A stretch of 17,188 bases of DNA from JBMSHD01 sp049416425 (lineage in GTDB: Bacteria; Pseudomonadota; Gammaproteobacteria; Francisellales; Francisellaceae): assembly GCA_049416425.1 (NCBI GenBank), contig JBMSHD010000038.1, positions 1-17,188 on the forward strand, given 5' to 3'. A program made the position numbers and the translations under genes. This document shows positions 7,963-15,144 of the stretch, piece by piece. Within the stretch, counting starts at the first letter, position 1. Each line of letters opens with the position of its first letter. The notes under the pieces were generated by a model. It made no database searches. It was not told the origin of the DNA and worked only from the letters and a program-made list of their open reading frames with translations.

Positions 7963-8012
7963 CTACCCGGGTCTACTCGACCTCGCGTTCCGCTCTCCAT
8001 GTCTCGCAGCGA
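7963..8012. repeat. Right copy of the 50-bp exact direct repeat
   Basis: All 50 bases match positions 1-50 in the same orientation. The sequence just after each copy differs, although both turn AT-rich with a gaatgaaata/gaataaatat-like start. Same-orientation copies 7.96 kb apart could recombine and excise the DedA-RHS segment as a circle, or have been produced when it was gained. Confidence 0.9.
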
Positions 8013-8018
8013 CAGTGA

Positions 8019-8189
8019 ATAAATATTATAATCAGCAAAAACTGCAAGATCAGTCAGAGTCTTCGCTATGCCACCATCGAAATACCGGAAAAGTATTACC
8101 TTGGCCCTACCATGTATTTTTTAAGAGACTTTAACCCACCCTATCTGCAAACATTGGCTATTTTCTCAATCAATGATATGATTTCATGA
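8019..8189 (+). pseudogene. Truncated 3' end of an unidentified gene right of the repeat
   Basis: A forward frame is open from just after TGA 8016-8018 to TGA 8187-8189 (56 codons). It has no suitable start or ribosome-binding site, but it is protein-like (SLRYATIEIPEKYYLGPTMY, then FLRDFNPPYL). It begins within a few bases of the repeat end, so it looks like a gene whose 5' part was removed at the repeat. Its last codons overlap the predicted coaX promoter. I do not recognise the family. It is not the same gene as the fragment on the other side, which reads the opposite way. Confidence 0.4.
8154..8182 (+). promoter_or_regulatory. Predicted sigma70 promoter for coaX
   Basis: TTGGCT (8154-8159), a 17-nt spacer and TATGAT (8177-8182) lie 31 bp before the coaX ATG, giving a short leader of about 25 nt. 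This is a close match to consensus with ideal spacing. Confidence 0.55.
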
Positions 8190-8213
8190 AAATCAAATAG
8201 TGACCTAAAAAAT

Positions 8214-8993
8214 ATGCTACTTACTCTTGATGTCGGCAACTCCCATATTCATGCCGGTTTATTTAAAGACGATGAACTTATCATGCAGATTCGCTATACC
8301 ACGGCACAGACGCTAGCAACTTCAGATCAGCTGGGGATTTTCATGCGCCAGGCCGTGCGTGAAAATGGTTATGATCCAAAGGATATCACAGGAATCGCTA
8401 TCGCCTCAGTGGTGCCGGTATTAAATCATACCTTAAGAGCGGCATTTATTAAATATTTCAAGATCACGCCCTTTTTTCTGCAACCCGGGGTCAAGATGGG
8501 ACTTAAGATGCAAGTCGCCACACCAAAGGAAGTCGGCGCCGATCGCATCGCCGGATGCATTGCCGCCGTGGATCTGTTTCCGGGAAAAGATATCATTCTT
8601 GTTGATCTGGGAACGGCAACGGTATTCGATGTCGTCACCAAAGACAAAGAATATCTCTCCGGCGCCATTCTGCCTGGGGTGAAACTCTCACTTGAGGCAT
8701 TGACCAGCAACACCGCTCAGCTGTCTTCCGTCAGCATCGTGAAACCCAATCTGGCTATCGGCAAGGATACCACCACCAATCTGCAATCCGGTATTTATTT
8801 CGGCCACCTGGGAGCCATCAAAGAGCTAAAGCAGGTTATGCTCAAAGAAATTGGTAAGGACAGCTCCGAAGTCGTCACGATTGCCACCGGAGGCTTTTCT
8901 CAGCTTTTCAACGAATCGGAATTATTTGATATTATCCTCACCGATCTCGTGCTTCAGGGCATCAAAATTGCCTATGAGAAAAATCATCCATAG
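8214..8993 (+). CDS. coaX: Type III pantothenate kinase
   Basis: This 259-residue cytoplasmic enzyme phosphorylates pantothenate with ATP in the first committed step of coenzyme A synthesis. Visible features of the ASKHA-fold type III family are the N-terminal phosphate loop DVGNS (residues 6-10), the substrate motif GADR (108-111) and the second phosphate/metal motif DLGTAT (131-136), followed by GAILPG and a C-terminal ATGGF. The length is normal. Type III enzymes are feedback-resistant and need a monovalent cation. The usual partner birA is not next to it. The gene starts right after the repeat and gene-remnant region and has its own promoter; the start codon is preceded by an A-rich sequence (ctaaaaaat) rather than a Shine-Dalgarno site. 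The ATG is fixed by the proximity of DVGNS to the N-terminus. The channel gene follows after 43 bp. Confidence 0.96.
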   Translation: MLLTLDVGNSHIHAGLFKDDELIMQIRYTTAQTLATSDQLGIFMRQAVRENGYDPKDITGIAIASVVPVLNHTLRAAFIKYFKITPFFLQPGVKMGLKMQVATPKEVGADRIAGCIAAVDLFPGKDIILVDLGTATVFDVVTKDKEYLSGAILPGVKLSLEALTSNTAQLSSVSIVKPNLAIGKDTTTNLQSGIYFGHLGAIKELKQVMLKEIGKDSSEVVTIATGGFSQLFNESELFDIILTDLVLQGIKIAYEKNHP

Positions 8994-9036
8994 TATACAC
9001 TTAGGTTTAATAGTATGATGTTTTCTCAAAACTCGC

Positions 9037-9906
9037 ATGGAAAAACCGTTTATTGCTGAACTCTATCAGCATATCTTCAACACCACCATATTGCTGGTAT
9101 TATTTCTGCTGTTTTTTATCGCTTTTCGTATCTTCTCCCACTATCGATATGATGATGTCAAAAGGCGCAAGATTATCCGTCTGCGCTTTCGTTATGTGCT
9201 TATCATCATTTTTCTTATCTTGCTGATTCGCGTCTGGGTCGATGGTCTGACTAATATCTTCACCATGCTGAGTCTGGTGGCCGCCGGTCTGGTCGTCACC
9301 AATAAGGAAAGCATCATGAACCTCATCGGTTACATGGTCATTCAATGGCGTAACGTCTTTGCCGAGGGTGATTATATCGAAATTGCGTCGAAAAGCGGTT
9401 ATGTCATCAAAACCGGTCCTTTTTATTTCTCTCTCTCTGAGATTGATCCGAAAAAGAACATAAAGCTCGGCAAAGTGATCCGCGTGCCAAACGGTCTTAT
9501 CATCAACTCGATCATCATCAATTATTCACAGAAGAAAACCCCATTTGATATCGTCATCGACTTCAAGATAAAGCTTGATAAAACCTATACCGAATTTGTC
9601 GCCCGACTGGATCATGAGATTCGCCAGCTGGTCGAGAGTCATGCCAGCTCCATTGCCAGCAAAAGCCTGAAACAGCTCATCGCCAACAGCACCAAGGTCA
9701 GATGTCGGCTGGATAAGGAAAATGCCAGCCTTCTGGCTGTAACCATCAAATGCAAGGCGCAATTTCATCTGCATCAGGAATTGGAAGATGATATCAACAA
9801 ACTGATATTGCAGCTTGTCGATATTCCCACCGATGCTAATGCTGCCAGTTCAGCGTCGTCCAGCCAGATTGATCCGAAAGCGTCTTTAACTTCTCATCCG
9901 GATTGA
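9037..9906 (+). CDS. MscS-family small-conductance mechanosensitive channel
   Basis: This 289-residue inner-membrane protein should open under membrane tension and release solutes during osmotic downshock. Transmembrane helices are near residues 16-36 and 53-70. The pore helix at about 74-101 (IFTMLSLVAAGLVVTNKESI) runs into the beta domain (GDYIEI ... GKVIRVPNGLIINSIIINYS), which carries the MscS signature PNG/PNS-like loop before N-Y-S. A cytoplasmic alpha/beta domain follows. The C-terminal 23 residues are rich in Ala and Ser and are encoded opposite the end of the HAD gene, so they may be a late extension. The protein is at the short end of the family, with no extra N-terminal helices. 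The start codon lacks a Shine-Dalgarno sequence; a TATGAT hexamer at 9014-9019 could be its own -10. It lies 43 bp after coaX and may be co-transcribed with it. Confidence 0.88.
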   Translation: MEKPFIAELYQHIFNTTILLVLFLLFFIAFRIFSHYRYDDVKRRKIIRLRFRYVLIIIFLILLIRVWVDGLTNIFTMLSLVAAGLVVTNKESIMNLIGYMVIQWRNVFAEGDYIEIASKSGYVIKTGPFYFSLSEIDPKKNIKLGKVIRVPNGLIINSIIINYSQKKTPFDIVIDFKIKLDKTYTEFVARLDHEIRQLVESHASSIASKSLKQLIANSTKVRCRLDKENASLLAVTIKCKAQFHLHQELEDDINKLILQLVDIPTDANAASSASSSQIDPKASLTSHPD

Positions 9907-10513
9907 CACAGAAACTCATATCGACGGCTTGCAGTAAGAATCGATCATTGAACGAGTCCGAATAAAAGCAGCGTGACTGATAATCTTGAGATTGCGCCTT
10001 AAGCCATCGCTCGACGTGCAGGCATTTTCCCTTACCAAAACTAGTTGGTTCAATATAGTTCCCACTAAAAAATCCGTTCTTTTTTTCGGTTTCAATACCG
10101 ATAATATTATTGGGAGCAAAGCCAAGTCTAAGCCCAATGGGCTTGACCAGATCTTCAATGCTGGCCGAGACCAGCAACAGCTCATCGCCATTTTCCCTGT
10201 GTTTCGACAGACAAACCTGAGCCTGGGGATAGATGCATTTCAACACCTCTTTATCGATAAAGCTGTTGATATGCTCGCTGATATCCTTGATATCCCAGTC
10301 TCGCATCGGGCTTAAGATAAAATGGGTATAGCCACCGATATCAGACATACCGGCTCGATAGGCCCGATCAAAATCCTGCCGTTGACGCTGAAAATCTTGC
10401 GGATCATCGATCAATCCTTGATCACACATATAATCGATCCAGCCACCAGAACAGTCAATTGACACCAGCGTGTGATCAAGATCGAAAATTGCCAGATTAT
10501 TATGCTCCATCAT
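9836..10513 (-). CDS. HAD-IB family phosphatase (SerB-like)
   Basis: This 225-residue cytoplasmic hydrolase has the HAD motifs in order: FDLDHTLV with nucleophile Asp11 and acid Asp13, LVSAS (motif II), the Lys of SFGKGK (motif III) and YSDSFND (184-190, motif IV with Asp186/Asp190). CVNPDEKL near the end is typical of the IB subfamily that includes phosphoserine-phosphatase-like and histidinol-phosphatase-like enzymes. The substrate cannot be read from the sequence; a phosphomonoester is expected. It lies 6 bp downstream of purF, and its strong ribosome-binding site (AAGGAAAG) overlaps the purF stop, so it is very likely co-transcribed and translationally coupled. Two ATGs stand in tandem; the first is used here. 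Its 3' end overlaps the convergent channel gene by 71 bp. Confidence 0.88.
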   Translation of the reverse strand: MMEHNNLAIFDLDHTLVSIDCSGGWIDYMCDQGLIDDPQDFQRQRQDFDRAYRAGMSDIGGYTHFILSPMRDWDIKDISEHINSFIDKEVLKCIYPQAQVCLSKHRENGDELLLVSASIEDLVKPIGLRLGFAPNNIIGIETEKKNGFFSGNYIEPTSFGKGKCLHVERWLKAQSQDYQSRCFYSDSFNDRFLLQAVDMSFCVNPDEKLKTLSDQSGWTTLNWQH

Positions 10514-10519
10514 CTTTCC

Positions 10520-12025
10520 TTATTCCTGATTATGCAGCTCAACACTGCCGCTTTTGATGGCATCGGTTGCCAGACGACGTCTATCCAACAGATTTTTGAA
10601 ATAATGCTGATCAATATCACCCGTCACATAGCGTCCATCAAACACAGAGGTATCAAATTGAGTCAGATTTGGTACCACATTGCTCACCGAGCGCTCCAGA
10701 TCTTCAAGCGTCTGATAAAACAGATGATCCACCCCGATCCACTTAGCAATCTCATCGATATCACGTCCATAACCGATAAGCTCATCATGCGTCGGCATGT
10801 CGATGCCATAGACGTTAGGATAGCGAATTACCGGTGCTGTCGAGGCGATGGATACTTTTCTGGCGCCGGCGGCTCTGGCCATATCGACGATGCGCTTTGA
10901 GGTATTACCTCTGACGATCGAATCATCGATTAACAACACATGTTTATCTTTGAATTCATGATCGATGGTATTCAATTTTTTACGAATTGAATTCTGGCGC
11001 TCGACCTGATTCGGCATGATAAAGGTTCGGCCAACATAGCGATTTTTGACAAAGCCCTCGCGATAAGCGATGCCAAGAACTTGCGCCACAGGAAGCGCGG
11101 CATGTCGTCCAGAATCCGGAACCGGAATGACCACATCGATATCATGATGTGGATACTTTTCGAGGATTTGCTGGGCGATCAACCTTCCCATCTCAAGTCG
11201 GGTCGCATAAACCGATGCTCCATCGATAATCGAATCCGGGCGCGCCAGATAGACATATTCAAAAATGCAGGGTGTTTTTGCCACGATCTCGACACAGGTC
11301 TCTCGCGACACATTTCCCGCCATATCGATAAATACTGCCTCGCCGGGTTCAATATCACCGATGATTTCATAGCCATTACAATCCAGTGCCACCGATTCCG
11401 AGGCGATCATATAATTGGGCTTATCATCGCTTACGCTTCTACCCATAATCAAAGGGCGTATGCCATGGGGATCACGAAAGGCAAAGAGCCCGACTCCGGC
11501 GATAACACCAACGACGGCATAGCCACCTTTGACTCGTCGATAAAGCGCCTTCATGGCATCAAAAAACAGGCGATCGGAAAAATTCTCCACCATTACTCGA
11601 GATTTACTGAGCTCGGCCGCCAGCACATTTAACAACAGTTCAGAATCCGAGCCGGTGTTGATGTGGCGATAATCTTTGTGAGTCAGATGCTCATAGATCT
11701 CATCGGTATTGGTCAGATTACCATTATGCGCCAGCGCAATACCATAAGGTGCATTGACATAGAAAGGCTGTGCCTCAAATTCACTGTCTGAGCCGGCCGT
11801 CGGATATCTGACATGGCCGATGCCAAGATTGCCGTTTAAGCGCTGCATGTGACGGCTGCGAATCGCATCAACCACGAGCCCCTTGGCTTTTCGCATCGAA
11901 ATATGAGAGCCATCACAGGTCAAAATACCCGCTGCATCCTGCCCTCTATGCTGCAACATCGTCAGGGCATCAAAAAGTTTCTGCCTGACCTCCAAACTGC
12001 TGATAACACCAACCACTCCGCACAT
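10520..12025 (-). CDS. purF: Amidophosphoribosyltransferase (glutamine PRPP amidotransferase)
   Basis: This 501-residue enzyme catalyses the first committed step of purine synthesis, converting PRPP and glutamine to 5-phosphoribosylamine. Met1 is followed directly by the nucleophile Cys2 (MCGVVGV), so there is no propeptide, as in the E. coli type that lacks an Fe-S cluster. The N-terminal class II glutaminase domain runs to about residue 235. The phosphoribosyltransferase domain carries the PRPP loop LLIDDSIVRGNTSK, with the Asp pair at 367-368. The length matches E. coli PurF (about 505). The Cys at position 2 fixes the start; AAGAGATGG lies upstream. It has its own promoter in the gap to hemW and is followed by the HAD phosphatase gene after 6 bp. 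No PurR-type operator was recognised. Confidence 0.97.
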   Translation of the reverse strand: MCGVVGVISSLEVRQKLFDALTMLQHRGQDAAGILTCDGSHISMRKAKGLVVDAIRSRHMQRLNGNLGIGHVRYPTAGSDSEFEAQPFYVNAPYGIALAHNGNLTNTDEIYEHLTHKDYRHINTGSDSELLLNVLAAELSKSRVMVENFSDRLFFDAMKALYRRVKGGYAVVGVIAGVGLFAFRDPHGIRPLIMGRSVSDDKPNYMIASESVALDCNGYEIIGDIEPGEAVFIDMAGNVSRETCVEIVAKTPCIFEYVYLARPDSIIDGASVYATRLEMGRLIAQQILEKYPHHDIDVVIPVPDSGRHAALPVAQVLGIAYREGFVKNRYVGRTFIMPNQVERQNSIRKKLNTIDHEFKDKHVLLIDDSIVRGNTSKRIVDMARAAGARKVSIASTAPVIRYPNVYGIDMPTHDELIGYGRDIDEIAKWIGVDHLFYQTLEDLERSVSNVVPNLTQFDTSVFDGRYVTGDIDQHYFKNLLDRRRLATDAIKSGSVELHNQE

Positions 12026-12049
12026 CGGCCGCCATCTCTTAAATTAATT

Positions 12050-12077
12050 CGTATAGTAAAGGAGAATATTGTAACAA
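12050..12077 (-). promoter_or_regulatory. Predicted promoter for purF
   Basis: On the minus strand, TTGTTA (12072-12077), a 16-nt spacer and TATACG (12050-12055) lie in the 103-bp gap between hemW and purF, about 25 bp before the purF start codon. The -10 match is moderate. Confidence 0.4.
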
Positions 12078-12128
12078 AAATCCATCCATATCCCCATTAT
12101 TTTCAGCATTTCATGGTCGTTAATCCAC

Positions 12129-13262
12129 TCAAAACAGATTGATAATATCATTTAAAAAACGTCGCCCCAGCGCGGTGGGATAAATACGACTATTCTGCAC
12201 TTCTATAAGCTGCTTCGCTACGGCCTTATCTATATCTTGCTGTATCGTCGCATAAGCCAGTCCTGTTCTTTTCTCAAACAGCTCAATTTCAAAACCGTCA
12301 TTTAAACGCAAGGCATTGAGCATAAACTCATAAGGTAGCTCATCAATCACCACCTGGCGTTGTGACTGCATAAGATGCCGACCGCCAAGATAAAGTTTCG
12401 GGTGTTTATGTTTGGCGTGGCGTATTATCTTCCCTGAGGCATCGGTGACTTTGCCGTGTGCGCCGGCACCGATACCGATATAATCACCAAACCGCCAGTA
12501 ATTGAGGTTATGCCGTGATTGCAACGATGCTGATCTGGCATACGCCGAGACTTCATACTGAGTGAATCCAGAGGCCGCAATCAAGGCTTTTCCTTCCTCT
12601 TCAATCTCAAACAACAGCGTCTCATCCGGCAGCTTCGGTGGGCGAGCGGCAAAAAGCGTATGCGGCTCTAAAGTCAGCTGATACCAGGATAAATGCGTCG
12701 GATTCAAGTCCATGGCTTCTTTAAGATCATAAAGTGCATCATTCACACTCTGATCAGGAAGACCGTGCATCAAATCGATATTGAAATTCTCAATGCCGGC
12801 AGCAAAAATCTCATCAACGGCTGCTCTGACATCATCACTGCTGTGAATTCTGCCCAAGGCCTTGAGCTTTTCATTTTGTAATGACTGCACCCCCAGCGAT
12901 ATGCGATTGATACCCATGCGCTGATAATCCATAAATCGACCACGCTCAATGGTGCCGGGATTGGCCTCCAGCGTGATTTCGCAATCAGCCGCCAGCATGT
13001 CCTGACCAAAAAGATGATCTATCACCGATTCAAGCTCTTGCAATGGAAACAAAGAAGGGGTGCCACCCCCTAGAAAAACCGATTGAATTTTACGCCCGGC
13101 GATATCCTCACCATGCCCTGCCAGATCTTCTAAAAGCCGGCCGGCATAGTCTGAAGCCGGAATATCTCCACGCAAAGGATGCGAGTTGAAATCGCAATAA
13201 GGACATTTTTTCACACACCAGGGAAAGTGAATATATAGCCCAAGTGGCAAGGATTTATTCAT
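12129..13262 (-). CDS. hemW: Radical SAM haem chaperone HemW
   Basis: This 377-residue protein is a radical SAM enzyme-like haem chaperone, often misnamed HemN or coproporphyrinogen dehydrogenase. The 4Fe-4S site is Cys16-xxx-Cys20-xx-Cys23 within HFPWCVKKCPYCDF, the HemW-type CxxxCxxCxF arrangement. GGGTPS (65-70), the SAM-binding glycine motif, follows. The C-terminal HemN-C-like winged-helix domain is present, with GIGAGAHG before it. Length and N-terminus closely resemble E. coli HemW; true HemN is longer (about 450 residues). The family delivers haem to respiratory proteins at the membrane. Its ATG lies inside the end of the usp gene (ATGAATAA overlap, 8 nt) with no Shine-Dalgarno of its own, so it is probably translated by coupling. 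The more usual neighbour rdgB is not here. Confidence 0.94.
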   Translation of the reverse strand: MNKSLPLGLYIHFPWCVKKCPYCDFNSHPLRGDIPASDYAGRLLEDLAGHGEDIAGRKIQSVFLGGGTPSLFPLQELESVIDHLFGQDMLAADCEITLEANPGTIERGRFMDYQRMGINRISLGVQSLQNEKLKALGRIHSSDDVRAAVDEIFAAGIENFNIDLMHGLPDQSVNDALYDLKEAMDLNPTHLSWYQLTLEPHTLFAARPPKLPDETLLFEIEEEGKALIAASGFTQYEVSAYARSASLQSRHNLNYWRFGDYIGIGAGAHGKVTDASGKIIRHAKHKHPKLYLGGRHLMQSQRQVVIDELPYEFMLNALRLNDGFEIELFEKRTGLAYATIQQDIDKAVAKQLIEVQNSRIYPTALGRRFLNDIINLF

Positions 13263-13707
13263 TGCTGTCGTCGTTGTTGACCTGTCCGATTCGAATCACC
13301 AAAACATCGCAATGCGCCCGTTGCAAAACGCCATTTGCCGTTGATCCTAAAAAACGCTCAACACCGTGACGACCATGACTGCCGATAACGATAAGATCGG
13401 CTTTGATCTCCTTGGCCAGCTGCACAATTTTACGCTTTGGCGAGCCATGCAGAAGGTGAAAATCACAATTCATATTGATTCGCGCCTCCAATGCCTTTAA
13501 GTGTTTCATATTCTCCTCTTCCAGGTGATCCTCAAGATCGGCAACCGATGGCACACCGGAGGCCATATAATAAGGGATATTTGGCAAAACATTGACCACA
13601 GTCAACGCCGCCCCGTTGCTCTTGGCGAGCCCAACACCCTGCTCGATCACCGCTTCATTATCACCCTGAAGGTCTGTAGCCAGCAAAATATGCTTGTAAT
13701 TTTTCAT
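13255..13707 (-). CDS. Universal stress protein (UspA family, ATP-binding type)
   Basis: This 150-residue, single-domain Usp protein begins with the typical first strand and conserved Asp (HILLATD, Asp12). It carries the nucleotide-binding loop GSHGRHGVERFLGST at 109-123, so ATP binding is expected; UspA-type proteins without this loop do not bind ATP. These cytoplasmic dimers accumulate in stress and stationary phase. It is the first gene of a leftward pair with hemW, overlapping it by 8 nt. It shares a 146-bp divergent promoter region with the first MFS transporter. The ribosome-binding site is weak (GTGAG). Confidence 0.93.
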   Translation of the reverse strand: MKNYKHILLATDLQGDNEAVIEQGVGLAKSNGAALTVVNVLPNIPYYMASGVPSVADLEDHLEEENMKHLKALEARINMNCDFHLLHGSPKRKIVQLAKEIKADLIVIGSHGRHGVERFLGSTANGVLQRAHCDVLVIRIGQVNNDDSNE

Positions 13708-13745
13708 CGTTTATACTCACAAAGAATTAATCAACATCCTTGATT

Positions 13746-13774
13746 ATTGTATACCGTAAGCCTTATATTTAACA
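13746..13774 (-). promoter_or_regulatory. Predicted promoter for usp-hemW
   Basis: On the minus strand, TGTTAA (13769-13774), a 17-nt spacer and TACAAT (13746-13751) lie 39 bp before the usp ATG. An overlapping alternative -10, TATACA, is shifted by two bases. Confidence 0.45.
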
Positions 13775-13792
13775 GCTTTCTTTGAGTCGCCG

Positions 13793-13821
13793 TTGATATT
13801 TTACAGTCCCTTATCTACACT
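13793..13821 (+). promoter_or_regulatory. Predicted promoter for the first MFS gene
   Basis: TTGATA (13793-13798), a 17-nt spacer and TACACT (13816-13821) lie 32 bp before the ATG at 13854. It is back to back with the usp promoter; the two -35 boxes are under 20 bp apart, so they may compete or share a regulator. Confidence 0.5.
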
Positions 13822-13853
13822 GATCTCTATAAACGATCGCCATAACCAAAAAG

Positions 13854-15059
13854 ATGCACAGACGCAACAGCACCGTGTTACTCATCACCGGCATTTTAAG
13901 CTTCGCGGCTTTCAACTTCTACACCCCTGCTCTGTCTGCCGTCTTTAACTCATTCCCTTCATTTCCCACGCTGGCCAAGCTGTCTGTGAGTCTTTATATC
14001 TTTGCCAAAGGCATCAGCATGCTGCTTTATGCGCCTGTTATTGAACGGCTCAACCCAAAAACCTGGCTTTTGATCGGTGTTGTTATATTTATTATCGGCT
14101 CATTGACTTGTGCTGGCGCCATCCACCCACTGATGCTGCTTGCCGGCAGAATTGCAGAGGGAATCGGCGCCAGCCTATTGGTACTCATAGAGCTCAGCAT
14201 GATGAATCAGATGTATAGTAAAAACAGCGCCACCAGAATGTTGAGTCTGGTGTTTTTTATCCAGGGACTGCTTAGAATAGCACTGCCGATTTTAGGCGGT
14301 TATGTCACCGAATTCTGGGGCTGGCGCATGCTGTTTATTATTCTGACGATTGCCAGCGTTGTCTGCTTATTTTTAGTTTTAAACTATATCAGCCTCGAAG
14401 CTTATAAAAAACCGATGCCAGGTTATTTTCGCAAAAATGCCATTGCCATTTTAAAAAGCCGCATTTTCTGGGGTTATGTCAGCTGTTTTGCCTTGATTCT
14501 GTCGACAACTGATGTGTTTTGCACCGGTGCTGTTTATCTTTTTAGCTATCATGGCGGTTTAAATGCCATTGAATTTGGTTACCTTTACACCAGTCTGCTT
14601 TTGGGTTATATCTTAGGTCTTGTCACCTGCCTTATTTTAAACCAGCGTCTAAGACCATTTCGCTTCTTCTCCATTGCTGTATATCTCACGGCCATCGCCA
14701 GCCTTTTCCTGGTTATCGGCTCTTTCATCGATTCCATTAGCCTGCAACTGACCTTAATCTATTTTATGATGCTGATCATCATGTACTTAAGCGGCATTGC
14801 CCTGATTATCACCCTTGTTGAGGTGCCGAGATTTTTTCCTCAACATATCGCCTTGGTGACCACCATGGGGCTTAGTGTCGTCTTTATTATCGGCGCCGCG
14901 TTTAGTATTTTAATCAGTTTTTTCGATATCAAGGATTCCGACCCTGTGCTTTTTATCATCGGCAGCTGTGGCATTCTCTGCCTCATTCTTTTCTGGCTGT
15001 TGCTGATGCCGATCAAAAAAAGACTTTTACCCGATTTAAGACCGCTGACTCATCATTGA
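13854..15059 (+). CDS. MFS transporter, Bcr/CflA-like (drug/H+ antiporter type)
   Basis: This 401-residue inner-membrane protein has about 12 predicted helices and MFS architecture. The N-terminal FYTPALSAVF and the segment after helix 2 (LYAPVIERLNPKTWLLIGVVIFIIGSLTCA) align in layout with Bcr/CflA drug-resistance transporters (YLPAL..., then GxxSDRxGRRPVLL). The GxxSDRxGRR motif A is strongly degenerate here: Glu-Arg-Leu replaces Asp-Arg-Phe/Gly and the basic pair is lost. Substrate may therefore be something other than drugs. A membrane-embedded RIAEGIGAS segment matches the family's R-x-x-Q/E-G-hydrophobic motif B. The start has an A-rich leader (aaccaaaaag) and no clear Shine-Dalgarno. 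The second MFS gene follows after 85 bp but shows little resemblance, so they are not a recent duplication. Confidence 0.85.
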   Translation: MHRRNSTVLLITGILSFAAFNFYTPALSAVFNSFPSFPTLAKLSVSLYIFAKGISMLLYAPVIERLNPKTWLLIGVVIFIIGSLTCAGAIHPLMLLAGRIAEGIGASLLVLIELSMMNQMYSKNSATRMLSLVFFIQGLLRIALPILGGYVTEFWGWRMLFIILTIASVVCLFLVLNYISLEAYKKPMPGYFRKNAIAILKSRIFWGYVSCFALILSTTDVFCTGAVYLFSYHGGLNAIEFGYLYTSLLLGYILGLVTCLILNQRLRPFRFFSIAVYLTAIASLFLVIGSFIDSISLQLTLIYFMMLIIMYLSGIALIITLVEVPRFFPQHIALVTTMGLSVVFIIGAAFSILISFFDIKDSDPVLFIIGSCGILCLILFWLLLMPIKKRLLPDLRPLTHH

Positions 15060-15067
15060 TGGCTAAT

Positions 15068-15104
15068 AAAAAAATTCCCAAAAAAATTCCAGCGATGATA
15101 TGAT
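15068..15104 (+). promoter_or_regulatory. A-tract tandem repeat plus TATGAT upstream of the second MFS gene
   Basis: AAAAAAATTCC occurs twice (15068-15078 and 15080-15090) with one C between. A TATGAT -10-like hexamer follows at 15099-15104, 40 bp before the ATG. No good -35 is present. The A-tracts lie where an UP element or bent DNA would be, so a separate promoter for this gene is possible. Confidence 0.3.
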
Positions 15105-15144
15105 GAAACAACCCAATAGCAAATGAAAAATAATCATTCACTTT

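Larger units (their letters stand above)
7748..8012. mobile_element. Candidate dispersed repeat element (right copy), about 265 bp
   Basis: This noncoding block runs from the terminal dyad to the end of the 50-bp exact repeat (7963-8012), which also occurs at 1-50. It is GC-richer than the intergenic DNA around it, and long stretches are open in all three forward frames without ribosome-binding sites or a recognisable protein. It contains local hairpins, such as a GCTG/CAGC stem around TTTA near 7944-7955 and the palindrome ACCCGGGT near 7966-7973. It encodes no transposase. It is best viewed as a MITE-like or REP-like repeat. Only the last 50 bp are proven to be repeated within this window; the rest of the extent is inferred. 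Confidence 0.5.
7345..8213. other. 869-bp gap without an intact gene
   Basis: From left to right it holds the RHS leader and promoter (7345-7480), AT-rich spacer (7481-7530), a leftward gene tail (7531-7743), the candidate repeat element (7748-8012), a rightward gene tail (8019-8189) and the coaX promoter. Several overlapping forward reading frames between 7597 and 8134 are open by chance inside the repeat and were not accepted as genes. No tRNA, rRNA or transposase was seen. Confidence 0.7.

Noticed and set aside
7597..8134. Three overlapping forward ORFs (141, 88 and 110 codons) across the repeat
   Set aside because: They overlap in different frames, have no ribosome-binding sites, have low-complexity Arg/Ser/Leu-rich products and lie on a noncoding repeat. 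Openness is explained by base composition.
11081..11632. 183-codon forward ORF opposite purF
   Set aside because: Antisense to a highly conserved enzyme; Arg/His/Ile-rich product with no recognisable domain.
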